A stretch of DNA of 64,000 nt from Pseudomonadota bacterium (GCA_021845925.1 JAJZUW010000002.1:83529-147528); one strand, 5' to 3'. Shown: positions 51,255-61,845, counted from the first letter of the stretch. A program made the numbers and translations. Notes: generated from the letters alone by a model not told the origin.

Positions 51255-52175
51255 TCAGTGGTAAATATCTGCGGTCAGTTCGGTTGGTGACATGCCGAAT
51301 ACCGTGGCAAGCACATTGGCTTGTCCGTCGGTCAGCGTGCTGCTGGTCTGCATTGAACGGAGGTTATCCCGCGACAGCAAGGTCGGACCAGGGCTATGTT
51401 CCATCAACCATGCCTGCGCCCAGGCAAGCGGTCCGGGCAATGGCAGGATCCGGCGCGGATGGCCGGCCAGTTGCCCGGCAAAAGTGACCAGTTCGGCCAG
51501 CGTGCTGACCTTGGGGCCAGCCAGGTCAAATGCATGCCGGATGGTTTGCGGCATGCGGATACTGCTGACAAAGGCCTGGGCGACATCCTGTACGGCAACT
51601 GGCTGGAATTTGACCTGCGCGCCAGCCAGCGGAACCAGTGGCAGCACTTTTTGCATCGCCATGAACATGTTGATGAAATGGTCATGGCGGCCAAAGATCA
51701 CGGAAGGACGGAAGATGGTCCAGTCCAGGTCGCTGTCCCGCACGCGGTTCTCACCTTCACCCTTGCTGCGCAGGTACATGGAATGAGCGGCAGGATGGGC
51801 ACCCAGCGCACTCATGTGCAGTAATCTTCGCATGCCACGGCGCTTCATGGCGGCAATCAGCCGTGTCGGCAGTTCAACGTGCGCCCTGGCGAAACCTGGG
51901 CCGTATGGTTTGGCTTCCCGGTCGTGCAGGATGCCGACCAGATTGATCACCACGGCGTTGTCGGCCATGGCAAGCAGGGTGTCCAGATCGTCGTCCCGGT
52001 GAATGTCCAGTCTGATCAGCTCTGCATTGGGCAAGACACGCAGAGGCGAAGTGTCCGGCCGGCGGGAAGGAATCAGCACCGGCACCTGTTGTCTGGCCAG
52101 CTGGCTGGCGATGGTCGAGCCGACAAATCCGCTGCCACCCAGCAGAATGACAGGCGTGTTGCTTGCTGTGTTCAT
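51255..52175 (-). CDS. NAD(P)H-binding short-chain protein, complex I NDUFA9-like
   Basis: This 306-residue atypical SDR/NmrA-type protein has a Rossmann fold with ILLGGSGFVGSTIASQLARQ (residues ~10-29), NAVVINLVGIL (~80), HMSALGAHP (~120) and a YxxxK pair in MYLRSKGEGE. Later blocks (DWTIFRPSVIFGRHDHFINMFM and FQPVAVQDVA) match the NDUFA9-like group, which in bacteria is commonly called complex I NAD(P)H-binding protein although its role is unclear. The start at 52175 is supported by GGAG six bases ahead. It lies 108 bases downstream of the GGDEF-EAL gene on the same strand. Confidence 0.85.
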   Translation of the reverse strand: MNTASNTPVILLGGSGFVGSTIASQLARQQVPVLIPSRRPDTSPLRVLPNAELIRLDIHRDDDLDTLLAMADNAVVINLVGILHDREAKPYGPGFARAHVELPTRLIAAMKRRGMRRLLHMSALGAHPAAHSMYLRSKGEGENRVRDSDLDWTIFRPSVIFGRHDHFINMFMAMQKVLPLVPLAGAQVKFQPVAVQDVAQAFVSSIRMPQTIRHAFDLAGPKVSTLAELVTFAGQLAGHPRRILPLPGPLAWAQAWLMEHSPGPTLLSRDNLRSMQTSSTLTDGQANVLATVFGMSPTELTADIYH

Positions 52176-52283
52176 GGTGTCTCCGGTGGAAGGGTCGCAG
52201 GAATCGACGGTTTGATTGTCGCACAGGTTCTGTTGTTCCGGCCAGCGTTCCGGCACAGGACCGGGCAGCGCCAGCAAAGGGCA

Positions 52284-55229
52284 TCATGCCTGCAGATAAC
52301 GCTGGCTGAAGACCTCTGCAGTAACGGGCTGTGAAAACAGATAGCCCTGTACATAATCACAATCACGCGCCAGCAGGAGATCGCGCTGGACGGTGGTTTC
52401 CACGCCTTCCGCAATGACTTTGATGCCAAGCTTGTGTGCCATGGCGATGATGGCCTCGCACAGGGACAGATCAGTTGCATCGGAGGCCAGATTCTTGATA
52501 TAGGACTGATCAATCTTGATGTAATCGATATCGAAGCGTTTGATGTATGACAGGGAAGAATAGCCGGTACCAAAATCGTCGATGGCCAGCTGGATGCCGG
52601 CCTGATGCAGTCTGATCAGTTTTTCGTTGACTTCGGTATCCGGGTTGAGCAGCAATCCTTCGGTGATTTCGATGGCGATTCCTGCCGGATCAAGCCCTTG
52701 CTGCTGCAGGTAATCTGTCCATGACAACAGTTCTTCCTGGTGCAGCTGGGCCGGTGACTTGTTGATGCTGATCTGGAAGTCCGCAACCTGTTGACGCCAG
52801 ATACCGGCCTGGCTGACCGCCTGTTTGAAAACCCAGTCGCCAATGGCGCCGATCAGGCCGGTTTCTTCTGCCAGCACGATGAAACCGGAGGGATCGATCA
52901 TGCCGCGTTCGGGGTGTAGCCAGCGTAACAAGGCCTCGGCCTTGTGGACCTGACCTGATTTCAGGTCCACGACGGGCTGGTAGAACACCCGGAACTGGTT
53001 TTGCGCAAGCGCGCTGCGAAGGTCGCTGGTCAGGCGCAGGCGCATCTGGGCCGCATCCTGCATGTCCTGCGTGAAATAGCTGAACCGGTTACGGCCAGAA
53101 TTTTTGGCAGCATACATGGCCTGATCGGCATTTTTGAACAGCACTTCCAGCTCGCCGGCATCGTCAGGATAGAAGGAAATGCCAATACTGGCCGAGATGT
53201 AGGTTTTTTCCGCACCCAGCATGAAAGGACTTGCCAGTTTGTCGATGACATTCTGGGCAATGCGACTGGCAATGGCAGCATCTTCCAGTTCGGCAAGAAT
53301 GATGGTGAATTCGTCGCCACCCAGCCGGGCTACGGTGTCGGTGGCCCGAACACTGTGGCTGATGCGTTTTGCCGCCTCGACCAGCAGCAGATCGCCCATG
53401 TCATGGCCGAGGGTGTCGTTGACTTCCTTGAAATGGTCCAGATCAACCAGCAGCAGGGCGATCGATTTGCCCGAGCGCTTTACCAGTCTGGACTCCTGTT
53501 GCAGGCGGTTGTAAAACATCTGCCGATTGGGAAGCCGGGTCAGCATGTCAAAGTTGGCCTGTTCCCAGATCGTTTTTTCAAATTCCAGCCGTTCGGTGAT
53601 ATCCCGGCCAACCCCCAGCACCGTGACGACCTTGCCAGCCAGGTCGAATTCCGGTGTCAGCCGGATGTGGCTGCAGATTTCCCTGCCAATCCGGTCCTGC
53701 CAGCGCAGTTCAAACTGGTCATTCTGGCCGGTGGCAAACACATTGCGGATTTTTTGCTCATACAGCTCCGAGTTGGGCCCGCCCGGACATTCGGAGGGAC
53801 GTTTGCCCAGCAGGGCGCTGGCGCCACCTTCGGTCATGGTGCACAGGGCAGGGTTGGCATAAATCCGTCGGCAATCACGGTTATAACGCGAGATCGAATC
53901 CGGTGAATTTTCAATCACGGTGCGGGCTTCCTGTTCGCGGGCAACCAGCGCGGTGGTGCGCTCGGTCACCTTGCGCTCCAGCGAAGCATTCAGCTCGTTG
54001 ATCTGGCTTATTTTCTGGTTGACTGCATCGTTCATGGACATGAAGCTGCGGGTGAGATCGCCCAGTTCATCCTGACGCAACCGGTTTTTGTCGATCTGTT
54101 CCAGTTCTTCGCTGGTCAGTGCATTGCCTTTGGCCAGATCGTGGAAAATGGCGGTCAACAGCGTGATCGGACGCGCCAGCGATGACGCAAAAAACCAGAC
54201 CAGCGGAAAGATGAAGACCAGGCTTGCGCCGGTAATCAGCCACATCATGCCGATCATCTGCCAGTTGTTCCTGCTGATTCTGGCCGTGGACTGCAGCAAG
54301 GCAATGGCGCCTGTCAGACCGTACTGGCCTTTCAGCGGAATCAGCAGCTGATAGTAACCTGAGCCATGGACGCGGATTTCATTGATGGTCTGTTTGCCAT
54401 GCACATTGCCCGACTGGGGGACGAGATAGTCTGGCACCGTGCCGGTGACCAGTTTGTTGCCGGAAAACAGGTTCACTGCTGTATTGGATATGCTGGCCAG
54501 CTGCTGGACAAACTGGTGATCCAGCGGCGCGACCAGAACGACAAATCCCAGTTGCCTGAAGACGGGTTTGCCGGTGCTGGAATCAAATGCCTCGCCAGTG
54601 ACCGGCACTCTGGCTTCCAGTCCCGGAAATCCGTCGATTGTGGTAAAAATCAGGGTTTGCCGCGAGGGGATTCTGGCTGTGTACCGGCTGAGACCAGGGT
54701 CCTGCACTCCGGGATCGGTCTTCCTGTCAGCTGGATACGGCCTGCTCGGTCCGGCTGATGGACGGCTGGACTGAATGACGGGCTGGTCTGCACTGGCATA
54801 AAAACCTGTTATCCATTGATCCTTCCACTGACGGGCGAATGCAATCAGATGTCCATTCGCATCATACACCCCAACCCGGCTTGCTCCGGCGACGATGCCG
54901 GTTCTGGCGGCATCATTGGCAATCTGATGGTATGTGTTGGTCAGCGTGTCGTGATCCAGTCCAGATTGTGCGTACTGATTGAGATACCAGATGGTTGACC
55001 CGAGATCGCGTAGCGTGGCCAGTTCCCTGGCCGCAGCAAGCAGTCCGCGTTCGCGGGCGGTGATCGCATCGTTGACGACCCTGGCGGCATGTTGCAGTTC
55101 GTCTGTCGAACGCGCCTTGTTCTGGTGATTGATGACAAAGGACGCAACAGTGGTGTAGGCCAGCGCCAGCATCACGCTGGTGAGCGCTGCCAGAAACAGG
55201 AATTTGTGTTTCAGCCGCAATGTTTTCAT
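52284..55229 (-). CDS. transmembrane sensor diguanylate cyclase/phosphodiesterase (periplasmic sensor-HAMP-PAS-GGDEF-EAL)
   Basis: This is a 981-residue inner membrane protein. TM1 spans ~10-30, a large periplasmic region ~32-320 is of the Cache/CHASE kind, and TM2 spans ~325-350. HAMP and a coiled coil (~350-440), PAS (~445-560), GGDEF (~570-720) and EAL (~735-975) follow. The GGDEF site is intact (ARLGGDEF), with an I-site RATD five residues before it. The EAL domain keeps KAEALLRW, the N of INKSP, EITEG, DDFGTGYSSL, KIDQSYI and IAEGVET, so it should hydrolyse c-di-GMP. The gene starts 23 bases after the TorT-like binding protein gene, implying the binding protein feeds signal to its periplasmic domain. 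Confidence 0.88.
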   Translation of the reverse strand: MKTLRLKHKFLFLAALTSVMLALAYTTVASFVINHQNKARSTDELQHAARVVNDAITARERGLLAAARELATLRDLGSTIWYLNQYAQSGLDHDTLTNTYHQIANDAARTGIVAGASRVGVYDANGHLIAFARQWKDQWITGFYASADQPVIQSSRPSAGPSRPYPADRKTDPGVQDPGLSRYTARIPSRQTLIFTTIDGFPGLEARVPVTGEAFDSSTGKPVFRQLGFVVLVAPLDHQFVQQLASISNTAVNLFSGNKLVTGTVPDYLVPQSGNVHGKQTINEIRVHGSGYYQLLIPLKGQYGLTGAIALLQSTARISRNNWQMIGMMWLITGASLVFIFPLVWFFASSLARPITLLTAIFHDLAKGNALTSEELEQIDKNRLRQDELGDLTRSFMSMNDAVNQKISQINELNASLERKVTERTTALVAREQEARTVIENSPDSISRYNRDCRRIYANPALCTMTEGGASALLGKRPSECPGGPNSELYEQKIRNVFATGQNDQFELRWQDRIGREICSHIRLTPEFDLAGKVVTVLGVGRDITERLEFEKTIWEQANFDMLTRLPNRQMFYNRLQQESRLVKRSGKSIALLLVDLDHFKEVNDTLGHDMGDLLLVEAAKRISHSVRATDTVARLGGDEFTIILAELEDAAIASRIAQNVIDKLASPFMLGAEKTYISASIGISFYPDDAGELEVLFKNADQAMYAAKNSGRNRFSYFTQDMQDAAQMRLRLTSDLRSALAQNQFRVFYQPVVDLKSGQVHKAEALLRWLHPERGMIDPSGFIVLAEETGLIGAIGDWVFKQAVSQAGIWRQQVADFQISINKSPAQLHQEELLSWTDYLQQQGLDPAGIAIEITEGLLLNPDTEVNEKLIRLHQAGIQLAIDDFGTGYSSLSYIKRFDIDYIKIDQSYIKNLASDATDLSLCEAIIAMAHKLGIKVIAEGVETTVQRDLLLARDCDYVQGYLFSQPVTAEVFSQRYLQA

Positions 55230-55252
55230 GGTTGCTGTTGCATGGTGCCTGA

Positions 55253-56389
55253 TCAGGGTCGCCAGGATAACCTGGGCTGGAACGACAACGGCGCGATCGA
55301 GGTGTCAAACGGGTAATTCGCCTGATTGTCATGATCCACCATGCCCAGTCTGATCAGAATGACCTTCGCCGTTGGCTGGTCACGGTGTTCAAGAAAGCGA
55401 ACCACGGCATCGGTGACCACCCTGGCCTGGCTGACTGCCTTGGTATCGGCGGCTGCGGAAATGTCGCCACGCCGGATCAGGCCAGCGATTTCATTGGTCA
55501 GGTCATAAGCGACAATTTTGATCTGGCCAGTCAGTCCGGCCTCGCTGACTGGCAGACGCGCTGCCGGCGCGCAACCGGTACAACCGAGAATGTAATCGAT
55601 CCTGCGGCCATACAGCGCCAGCTGTTCGGCGGCAAGACGAGTCTGGATGATTCTGTCGCTGTCACCATAACGGATGTCCAGGATATGAACCGGTATGGCC
55701 GCCGAGCGGGCTGCCTGGCGGGTGCCTTCGACTTCGCCTTTGACCCATCCCGCGTCTGCCGGTCCTGGCAGCAGGACAAGATTGACCGATTTGAGGCCGC
55801 GTTTTCGCGCATCGTTGACAATCCACCGGGTGGTGCTGATACCCATATCCTTGAGCGAAGTCGTGACCTTGAGCACCAGATGGGCGCTGGTGCTGTCGTT
55901 GGCCAGCTCGAATACCGGAATGCCGTGCGCGCGGGCCCTCGCAATGGAAGGGTTGTTGGCAGTCAGGCTGACCGGTGAAATGACAATGGCGTCGTAATGC
56001 GCTGCAATTGCTTCATCCATCAGGCGCATCTGGCCAATCAGATCATCATAGCCGGCGGCGGGAAAAATATCGGCCTGAATGCCAAGACGCTTTGCCTCGC
56101 TGATCACGCCGTAATCGCAACCGGTCCAGTAAGGGTCTTTCATGTGCGGAAATAGCCAGGCAATACGCCAGGGTTTGCTGGCCCGTCTGGTGGCAGTATA
56201 GGTCGTGTGCAGGACTGGTCCGATGGACAGCTGTTCATCGACCGGTGCCGGTTTGACCGGTCCAGCTATCACGTCAACCGGCACCGGCGCAAAACCGTCG
56301 GCGAGGCAATTTCCGTTGGCCAGCCAGCCAGCCAGCAGTACGAGAGCCCCGTATGCATGAAAAGCCAGTTTTTGCCAGACGGATGTCAT
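55253..56389 (-). CDS. TorT-like periplasmic substrate-binding protein
   Basis: This 378-residue exported protein has signal peptide MTSVWQKLAFHAYGALVLLAGWLANGNCLA, then a type I periplasmic-binding (LacI/ribose type) fold: WRIAWLFPHMKDPYWTGCDYGVISEAKRLGIQ, AIVISPVSLTANNPSIARARAHGIPVFELAND, AGWVKGEVEGTRQAARSAAIPVHILD, YILGCTGCAPAARLPVSEAG. Blocks such as HMKDPYW and the GCTGCA segment recall TorT, which binds trimethylamine N-oxide and controls the TorS kinase. No TorS or tor reductase genes are here; instead it precedes a transmembrane GGDEF-EAL protein. Ligand unknown. The start at 56389 gives a normal signal peptide. Confidence 0.78.
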   Translation of the reverse strand: MTSVWQKLAFHAYGALVLLAGWLANGNCLADGFAPVPVDVIAGPVKPAPVDEQLSIGPVLHTTYTATRRASKPWRIAWLFPHMKDPYWTGCDYGVISEAKRLGIQADIFPAAGYDDLIGQMRLMDEAIAAHYDAIVISPVSLTANNPSIARARAHGIPVFELANDSTSAHLVLKVTTSLKDMGISTTRWIVNDARKRGLKSVNLVLLPGPADAGWVKGEVEGTRQAARSAAIPVHILDIRYGDSDRIIQTRLAAEQLALYGRRIDYILGCTGCAPAARLPVSEAGLTGQIKIVAYDLTNEIAGLIRRGDISAAADTKAVSQARVVTDAVVRFLEHRDQPTAKVILIRLGMVDHDNQANYPFDTSIAPLSFQPRLSWRP

Positions 56390-56600
56390 GCGCCGTCGTC
56401 TGTTTGGCGGGTTCGTTGCGCTTGACATCCAGGGTCCTTGCCGGGTTGAAATTGTTCCTGACCGCCTGGTTGCCGGCAATGCATGCGCGGGCGCGCAATG
56501 CCGGTCCGGACGAAGCCATACTCCATTGTACTGGTTTTGCGTGGCCAGCACGATGCCCGCCGGATGGCGAAAAACAGTGCGCTGGCAGAATCGCGTATGT
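56390..56600. other. non-coding stretch upstream of the TorT-like gene
   Basis: No gene is seen between the TorT-like start and the repeat element at 56601. Frames open here on both strands have no recognisable domain or ribosome binding site. It probably holds the promoter of the TorT-like gene, but I cannot point to a convincing one. Confidence 0.4.
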
Positions 56601-56743
56601 GGGCACCTCGCAAAACTGTCACGAGCCGGACAAAGCCAAGGCGCACCGCGCGCAGGATGCGAGACATATCAGATAGATAGGCGAGTGGCCGAGCACGGAG
56701 CAACGCTGGAATTGGACGGCGCAGCAGGTTTTTCGAGGTACCC
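56601..56743. repeat. MITE-like element with terminal inverted repeats
   Basis: GGGCACCTCGCAAAACTG at 56601-56618 is the near inverted copy of CAGGTTTTTCGAGGTACCC at 56725-56743 (about 16 pairs with one mismatch and small indels). The 143-base element between the TorT-like gene and fba carries no ORF of its own, as in miniature inverted-repeat elements or dispersed intergenic repeats. No transposase is nearby and I find no second copy in the window. Confidence 0.5.
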
Positions 56744-56756
56744 CTGTGTCAAAGCA

Positions 56757-56780
56757 AACAGGCAGCCGTAGCTGCCTGTT
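56757..56780 (-). terminator. Rho-independent-type terminator after fba
   Basis: AACAGGCAGC at 56757-56766 pairs perfectly with GCTGCCTGTT at 56771-56780 around CGTA. On the minus strand it is followed by TTGCTTTG, a broken T run. It lies 45 bases past the fba stop and would end the glycolytic operon. Confidence 0.7.
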
Positions 56781-56825
56781 GCATGCCGTGGCCGGTATCA
56801 TCCGGCCAGGGAATCGCCAGAAGGA

Positions 56826-57890
56826 TTACTTGATCACGGCGTTCAGTTCGCCCTTGGCATATTTGCCCGCCATTTTTTCCAGATCGACGGGCTTGATCTT
56901 GGCAGCCTGGCCAGCGGAGCCGAACGCTTCGTAACGCAGACGGCAGATTTCCTGCATGGCTTTGGTGGAAGCCACGAGGAATTTGCGCGGGTCGAATTCC
57001 GACCGGTGTTCAGCCAGGAACTTGCGGACAGCACCGGTGGAAGCCATGCGCAGGTCGGTATCGATGTTAACCTTGCGCACACCGTGCTTGATACCTTCAA
57101 CGATTTCTTCGACCGGAACACCATAGGTTTCGCCCATGTCGCCGCCGAATTCGTTGATGATTTTCAGCCATTCCTGGGGCACCGAGGAAGAGCCGTGCAT
57201 GACCAGGTGGGTGTTGGGGATGCGGGCGTGAATTTCCTTGATCCGGCTGATGGCCAGGATTTCACCTGTGGGCGGACGGGTGAACTTGTAGGCGCCATGC
57301 GAAGTGCCGATGGCGATGGCCAGGGCATCCACGCCAGTCTTCTTGACAAAGTCGGCAGCTTCTTCCGGATCGGTCAGCAACTGGCTGTGGTCCAGCGTAC
57401 CTTCGGCGCCAACGCCGTCTTCTTCACCAGCCTGTCCGGTTTCCAGCGAGCCCAGGCAGCCCAGTTCGCCTTCGACCGACACGCCGACTGCGTGGGCAAT
57501 GTCCACAACGCGGCGGGTAATTTCGACGTTGTATTCATAGGAAGAAGGGGTCTTGGCATCTTCCATCAGCGAACCGTCCATCATCACCGACGAGAAACCG
57601 TCAGCAATTGAACGCACGCAAACCGGCATGCTGGCACCGTGGTCCTGGTGCATGACGATGGGAATATGCGGATAGGCTTCCACAGCCGCGGTGATCAGGT
57701 GACGCAGGAAGCTGGCGCCGGCATATTTGCGGGCACCTGCCGATGCCTGCATGATGACCGGGCTGTTGCAGGCGTCGGCTGCCTGCATGATGGCATGCAC
57801 CTGTTCCAGATTGTTCACGTTGAAGGCTGGCAGGCCATAGCCGTTTTCGGCGGCATGGTCGAGCAGTTGACGCAGTGACACAAGAGCCAT
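56826..57890 (-). CDS. fba: fructose-bisphosphate aldolase class II
   Basis: This 354-residue zinc aldolase interconverts fructose 1,6-bisphosphate with DHAP and glyceraldehyde 3-phosphate. It has [20 protein letters not shown] with zinc ligand His and catalytic Asp (~residues 80-90), the [12 protein letters not shown] region, [11 protein letters not shown] with a zinc-site His, VMHGSSSVP with the second zinc His, and [11 protein letters not shown]. It is the long class IIB-type form common in betaproteobacteria. Last gene of tkt-gap-pgk-pyk-fba, 33 bases after pyk. Confidence 0.96.
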   Translation of the reverse strand: MALVSLRQLLDHAAENGYGLPAFNVNNLEQVHAIMQAADACNSPVIMQASAGARKYAGASFLRHLITAAVEAYPHIPIVMHQDHGASMPVCVRSIADGFSSVMMDGSLMEDAKTPSSYEYNVEITRRVVDIAHAVGVSVEGELGCLGSLETGQAGEEDGVGAEGTLDHSQLLTDPEEAADFVKKTGVDALAIAIGTSHGAYKFTRPPTGEILAISRIKEIHARIPNTHLVMHGSSSVPQEWLKIINEFGGDMGETYGVPVEEIVEGIKHGVRKVNIDTDLRMASTGAVRKFLAEHRSEFDPRKFLVASTKAMQEICRLRYEAFGSAGQAAKIKPVDLEKMAGKYAKGELNAVIK

Positions 57891-57923
57891 GTGTTTCTCC
57901 TTGTTGAGATAGTGAGGACTTGG

Positions 57924-59366
57924 TTAATGGGTTGTTTGCTTGTAAGCGCCGACCTTGACGATTTTCATGGTGTTCGTGCCTCCCGACTGACCGATAGGCT
58001 CGCCGATGGTCAGCACGATCAGATCGCCTTCGCGGACGGCACCGCGTCTGCGCAGTTCTTCTTCTGCGGCAATCAGCAGTGTCTCACGGTCATGAGTGTC
58101 CTGCTGGAAGTTGATTGGGTACACCCCGCGGTACAAGGTGACCTTGCGGCGTGTCGCCGTTTCAGGCGTCAACGCATAAATGGGAACAGCGGTGCTGATG
58201 CGCGACATCCACAGGCAGGTGGATCCGGATTGGGTCAATGCTGCGATGGCACGCACGTTTTCCAGATGGGTCGCGGTAAAGATGGCAGTTGTGGCAATCG
58301 ATTCATCGACTTTGCTCACCACAGCCGACAGTCGGTTGCCATTGAATTCGAGGTCGCGTTCCTTTTCGGCTTCCAGACAGACGCGGTGCATCGCGCTGAT
58401 GGCTTCCACCGGATACTGGCCGGCCGCGGTTTCGGCAGACAGCATCACGGCATCGGTGCCATCCAGAACGGCATTGGCGACGTCGGACACTTCGGCACGC
58501 GTTGGAATCGGACTCTGGATCATCGATTCCAGCATCTGGGTGGCGGTGATGACTGGACGATTGTATTTGTGCGCCATGCGGATGATTTTTTTCTGCAAAG
58601 CCGGCACGGCTGCATCACCCACTTCGACACCAAGGTCGCCTCTCGCCACCATGACCGCATCCGATGCAATGACGATTTCTTCCAGGGCATCAATGGCTTC
58701 AGCGCGTTCGATCTTCGCGACAAGCATGCCGTAACCACCGGCTTCGCGCAGCAGCTTGCGGGCATAGTGCATGTCATCCGCACAACGGGGAAAGGACACG
58801 GCGACATAATCAGCCTGGAATGATGCTGCCGTACGGATGTCTTCCTTGTCCTTTTCGGTCAGCGCTGCGGCGGACAGGCCGCCGCCCTTGCGGTTGATAC
58901 CCTTGTTGTTGGACAGGGGACCACCCTGGATCACACGGCAGTGAATCTCGCTGCCACGGACTTCTTCCACCCACATTTCGATCCGGCCGTCGTCCAGCAG
59001 CAGTGTGGCACCACGTTCGAGATCATTCGGCAGTTCCTTGTAGTCGAGACCAACGCGTTCCTGGTTGCCCAGGGTGCAGTTGGCGTCGAGCACAAATTTG
59101 TCGCCTGTGGCCAGCATGATCTTGCCTTCGGCGAATTTTCCGATGCGGATCTTGGGACCCTGCAGGTCGGCCAGCACGCCAATGGCCCGGCCACGCGCGC
59201 GAGCCAGCGAACGCACCATTTCAGCCCGGTCAATGTGATCCTGCGCGGTTCCGTGCGAAAAGTTCAGCCGGACGACATCCAGTCCGGCTTCCATCATGCT
59301 GTCAAGGACTTTGGCATCATTGGATGCGGGTCCGAGCGTGGCGACAATCTTGGTTCTGCGTATCAT
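57924..59366 (-). CDS. pyk: pyruvate kinase
   Basis: This 480-residue enzyme converts phosphoenolpyruvate and ADP to pyruvate and ATP. The start MIRRTKIVATLGPASND is the family N-terminus. Next are VRLNFSHGTAQDH, LADLQGPKIRIG, the catalytic VAKIERAEAIDALEEI and MVARGDLGVEVG (~residue 235), the K-site region with PVITATQMLESMI, SDVANAVLDGTDAVMLSAETA, and the C-terminal regulatory domain to the end. An ATG 13 codons upstream is in frame, but the family start is at 59366. It lies 60 bases after pgk. Confidence 0.95.
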   Translation of the reverse strand: MIRRTKIVATLGPASNDAKVLDSMMEAGLDVVRLNFSHGTAQDHIDRAEMVRSLARARGRAIGVLADLQGPKIRIGKFAEGKIMLATGDKFVLDANCTLGNQERVGLDYKELPNDLERGATLLLDDGRIEMWVEEVRGSEIHCRVIQGGPLSNNKGINRKGGGLSAAALTEKDKEDIRTAASFQADYVAVSFPRCADDMHYARKLLREAGGYGMLVAKIERAEAIDALEEIVIASDAVMVARGDLGVEVGDAAVPALQKKIIRMAHKYNRPVITATQMLESMIQSPIPTRAEVSDVANAVLDGTDAVMLSAETAAGQYPVEAISAMHRVCLEAEKERDLEFNGNRLSAVVSKVDESIATTAIFTATHLENVRAIAALTQSGSTCLWMSRISTAVPIYALTPETATRRKVTLYRGVYPINFQQDTHDRETLLIAAEEELRRRGAVREGDLIVLTIGEPIGQSGGTNTMKIVKVGAYKQTTH

Positions 59367-59426
59367 GTGCTGGTTTCCGATGCTGACACAAAAGTGCCGG
59401 GGCATTGCCCCGGCGAGATGGCGGGC

Positions 59427-60611
59427 TTATTTGCCTGCGCGTTGTTCCAGAATTTCGACAGCCGGCAGCACCTTGCCTTCCAGGTATTCCAGGAAGGCGC
59501 CACCAGCGGTTGAAATATACGAGATTTTGTCATAGATATCGTACTTCTGGATAGCGGCAATCGTGTCACCACCGCCAGCCAGGGTGAATGCTTTGGTATT
59601 GGCAATGGCCATGGCAATGGTTTTGGTGCCTTCGCCAAACTGGTCGAATTCGAATACGCCCACCGGGCCATTCCAGACCACCGTTCCGGCCTTCATGATG
59701 ATATCGGCCAGCACGCGGGCAGAGTCGGGACCAATGTCGAAGATCATGTCGTCGGCTTCGACCTGGTCAACCGTTTTCAGCACTGCCGGCTCGCTGGCAT
59801 CAAATTTCTTGCCACAAACCACATCCGTGGCGACCGGAATGCTGGCACCGCGTGCGCTCATTTTGGCCATCAGCGACTGGGCGGTTGGAACCAGGTCATC
59901 TTCGCACAACGATTTGCCGACATTCTTGCCGGTGGCGCGGATAAAGGTATTGGCAATGCCGCCGCCTACCACCATCTGGTCAACTTTTTCCGAAAGCGAT
60001 TCCAGCACGGTCAGTTTGGTCGATACTTTCGAGCCGCCAACGATGGCTACCATCGGGCGTGCCGGGTTGGCCAGGGCGCGATCCAGTGCATCCAGTTCTT
60101 CGGTGAGCAGAATACCCGCAGCAGCCACCGGGGCGAATTTGGCAATGCCATGCGTGGAAGCTTCGGCACGGTGCGCAGTGCCAAATGCGTCCATGACGAA
60201 AATGTCGCACAATGCGGCGTATTTCTTCGCCGTTTCATCGAGATTTTTCTTTTCGCCCACGTTGACGCGCACGTTTTCCAGCAGAACCAGTTCGCCTTCC
60301 GCCACGTCGAATCCACCATCCACCCAGTTGGCAATCAGCCGCACCGGTTTGCCCAGCTTGGCGGTCAGCACATCGGCCACCGGTTGCAGGGAATCTTCTG
60401 CCTTGAATTCGCCTTCGGTGGGTCGGCCGAGGTGACTCGTCACCATCACGCGGGCGCCTGACTTAAGGCAGTGTTCGATGGTGCGCATGGAAGCAGTGAT
60501 GCGGGCATCGGAGGTCACCTTGCCATTGGCAACTGGGACGTTCATGTCGGCGCGGATGAAGACACGCTTGCCTTTGAGATCAAGATCAGTGATGCGGATG
60601 AAGTTAGCCAT
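59427..60611 (-). CDS. pgk: phosphoglycerate kinase
   Basis: This 394-residue monomeric kinase makes ATP from 1,3-bisphosphoglycerate. It has [24 protein letters not shown] (residues ~15-38), HLGRPTEG, the hinge region, [13 protein letters not shown] (nucleotide-binding side), [27 protein letters not shown] and GGGDTIAAI near the C-terminus. The ATG at 60611 is preceded by GAAGGGAAAC; the frame stays open upstream through a repeat element, but I do not believe that part is translated. Since gap ends with a strong terminator, pgk needs its own promoter in the 60612-60788 interval. Confidence 0.96.
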   Translation of the reverse strand: MANFIRITDLDLKGKRVFIRADMNVPVANGKVTSDARITASMRTIEHCLKSGARVMVTSHLGRPTEGEFKAEDSLQPVADVLTAKLGKPVRLIANWVDGGFDVAEGELVLLENVRVNVGEKKNLDETAKKYAALCDIFVMDAFGTAHRAEASTHGIAKFAPVAAAGILLTEELDALDRALANPARPMVAIVGGSKVSTKLTVLESLSEKVDQMVVGGGIANTFIRATGKNVGKSLCEDDLVPTAQSLMAKMSARGASIPVATDVVCGKKFDASEPAVLKTVDQVEADDMIFDIGPDSARVLADIIMKAGTVVWNGPVGVFEFDQFGEGTKTIAMAIANTKAFTLAGGGDTIAAIQKYDIYDKISYISTAGGAFLEYLEGKVLPAVEILEQRAGK

Positions 60612-60631
60612 TTTGTTTCCCTTCAAGGTTA

Positions 60632-60778
60632 AATATTCAGGCTTGAATCTGCTGCGGTGGTCATCTGCGTCGTTGCGCGGTGCCCTGCGGTGTCCAGCCG
60701 TCGTAGCGCGGTGCCCTGCAGTGTCCAGCCGTCGTAGCGCGGTGCCCTGCAGTGTGCAGCATTGCAAGCCTGAATATT
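60632..60778. repeat. structured repeat element upstream of pgk: inverted repeats flanking 3 x 31-bp tandem repeats
   Basis: Three head-to-tail 31-base units occupy 60668-60698, 60699-60729 and 60730-60760; units 2 and 3 differ at one position and unit 1 at two or three. They are bracketed by an inverted repeat: the left arm 60632-60655 and right arm 60756-60778 share complementary GCAGCA and CAAGCCTGAATATT blocks. The element fills most of the gap-pgk interval in the pgk control region. Its RNA could fold into a long stem with the repeats in the loop. Confidence 0.85.
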
Positions 60779-60788
60779 CAGTCTCCCG

Positions 60789-60820
60789 AAAAAACCGGCC
60801 GGTCTGCAAAGACCGGCCGG
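60789..60820 (-). terminator. strong Rho-independent terminator after gap
   Basis: CCGGCCGGTCT at 60795-60805 pairs perfectly (11 base pairs) with AGACCGGCCGG at 60810-60820. On the minus strand the stem is followed by TTTTTT (60794-60789). It lies 11 bases past the gap stop and should separate gap from pgk. Confidence 0.93.
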
Positions 60821-60831
60821 GTGTGACAGCA

Positions 60832-61845
<1,014 letters not shown>

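Noticed and set aside
56386-56771. ORFs on both strands between the TorT-like gene and fba
   Set aside because: They run through the inverted-repeat element, lack Shine-Dalgarno sequences and show no domain; coding function is not supported.
60668-60760. 31-bp direct repeats as a possible CRISPR array
   Set aside because: The units are contiguous with no spacers, only three copies exist, and no cas genes are nearby.
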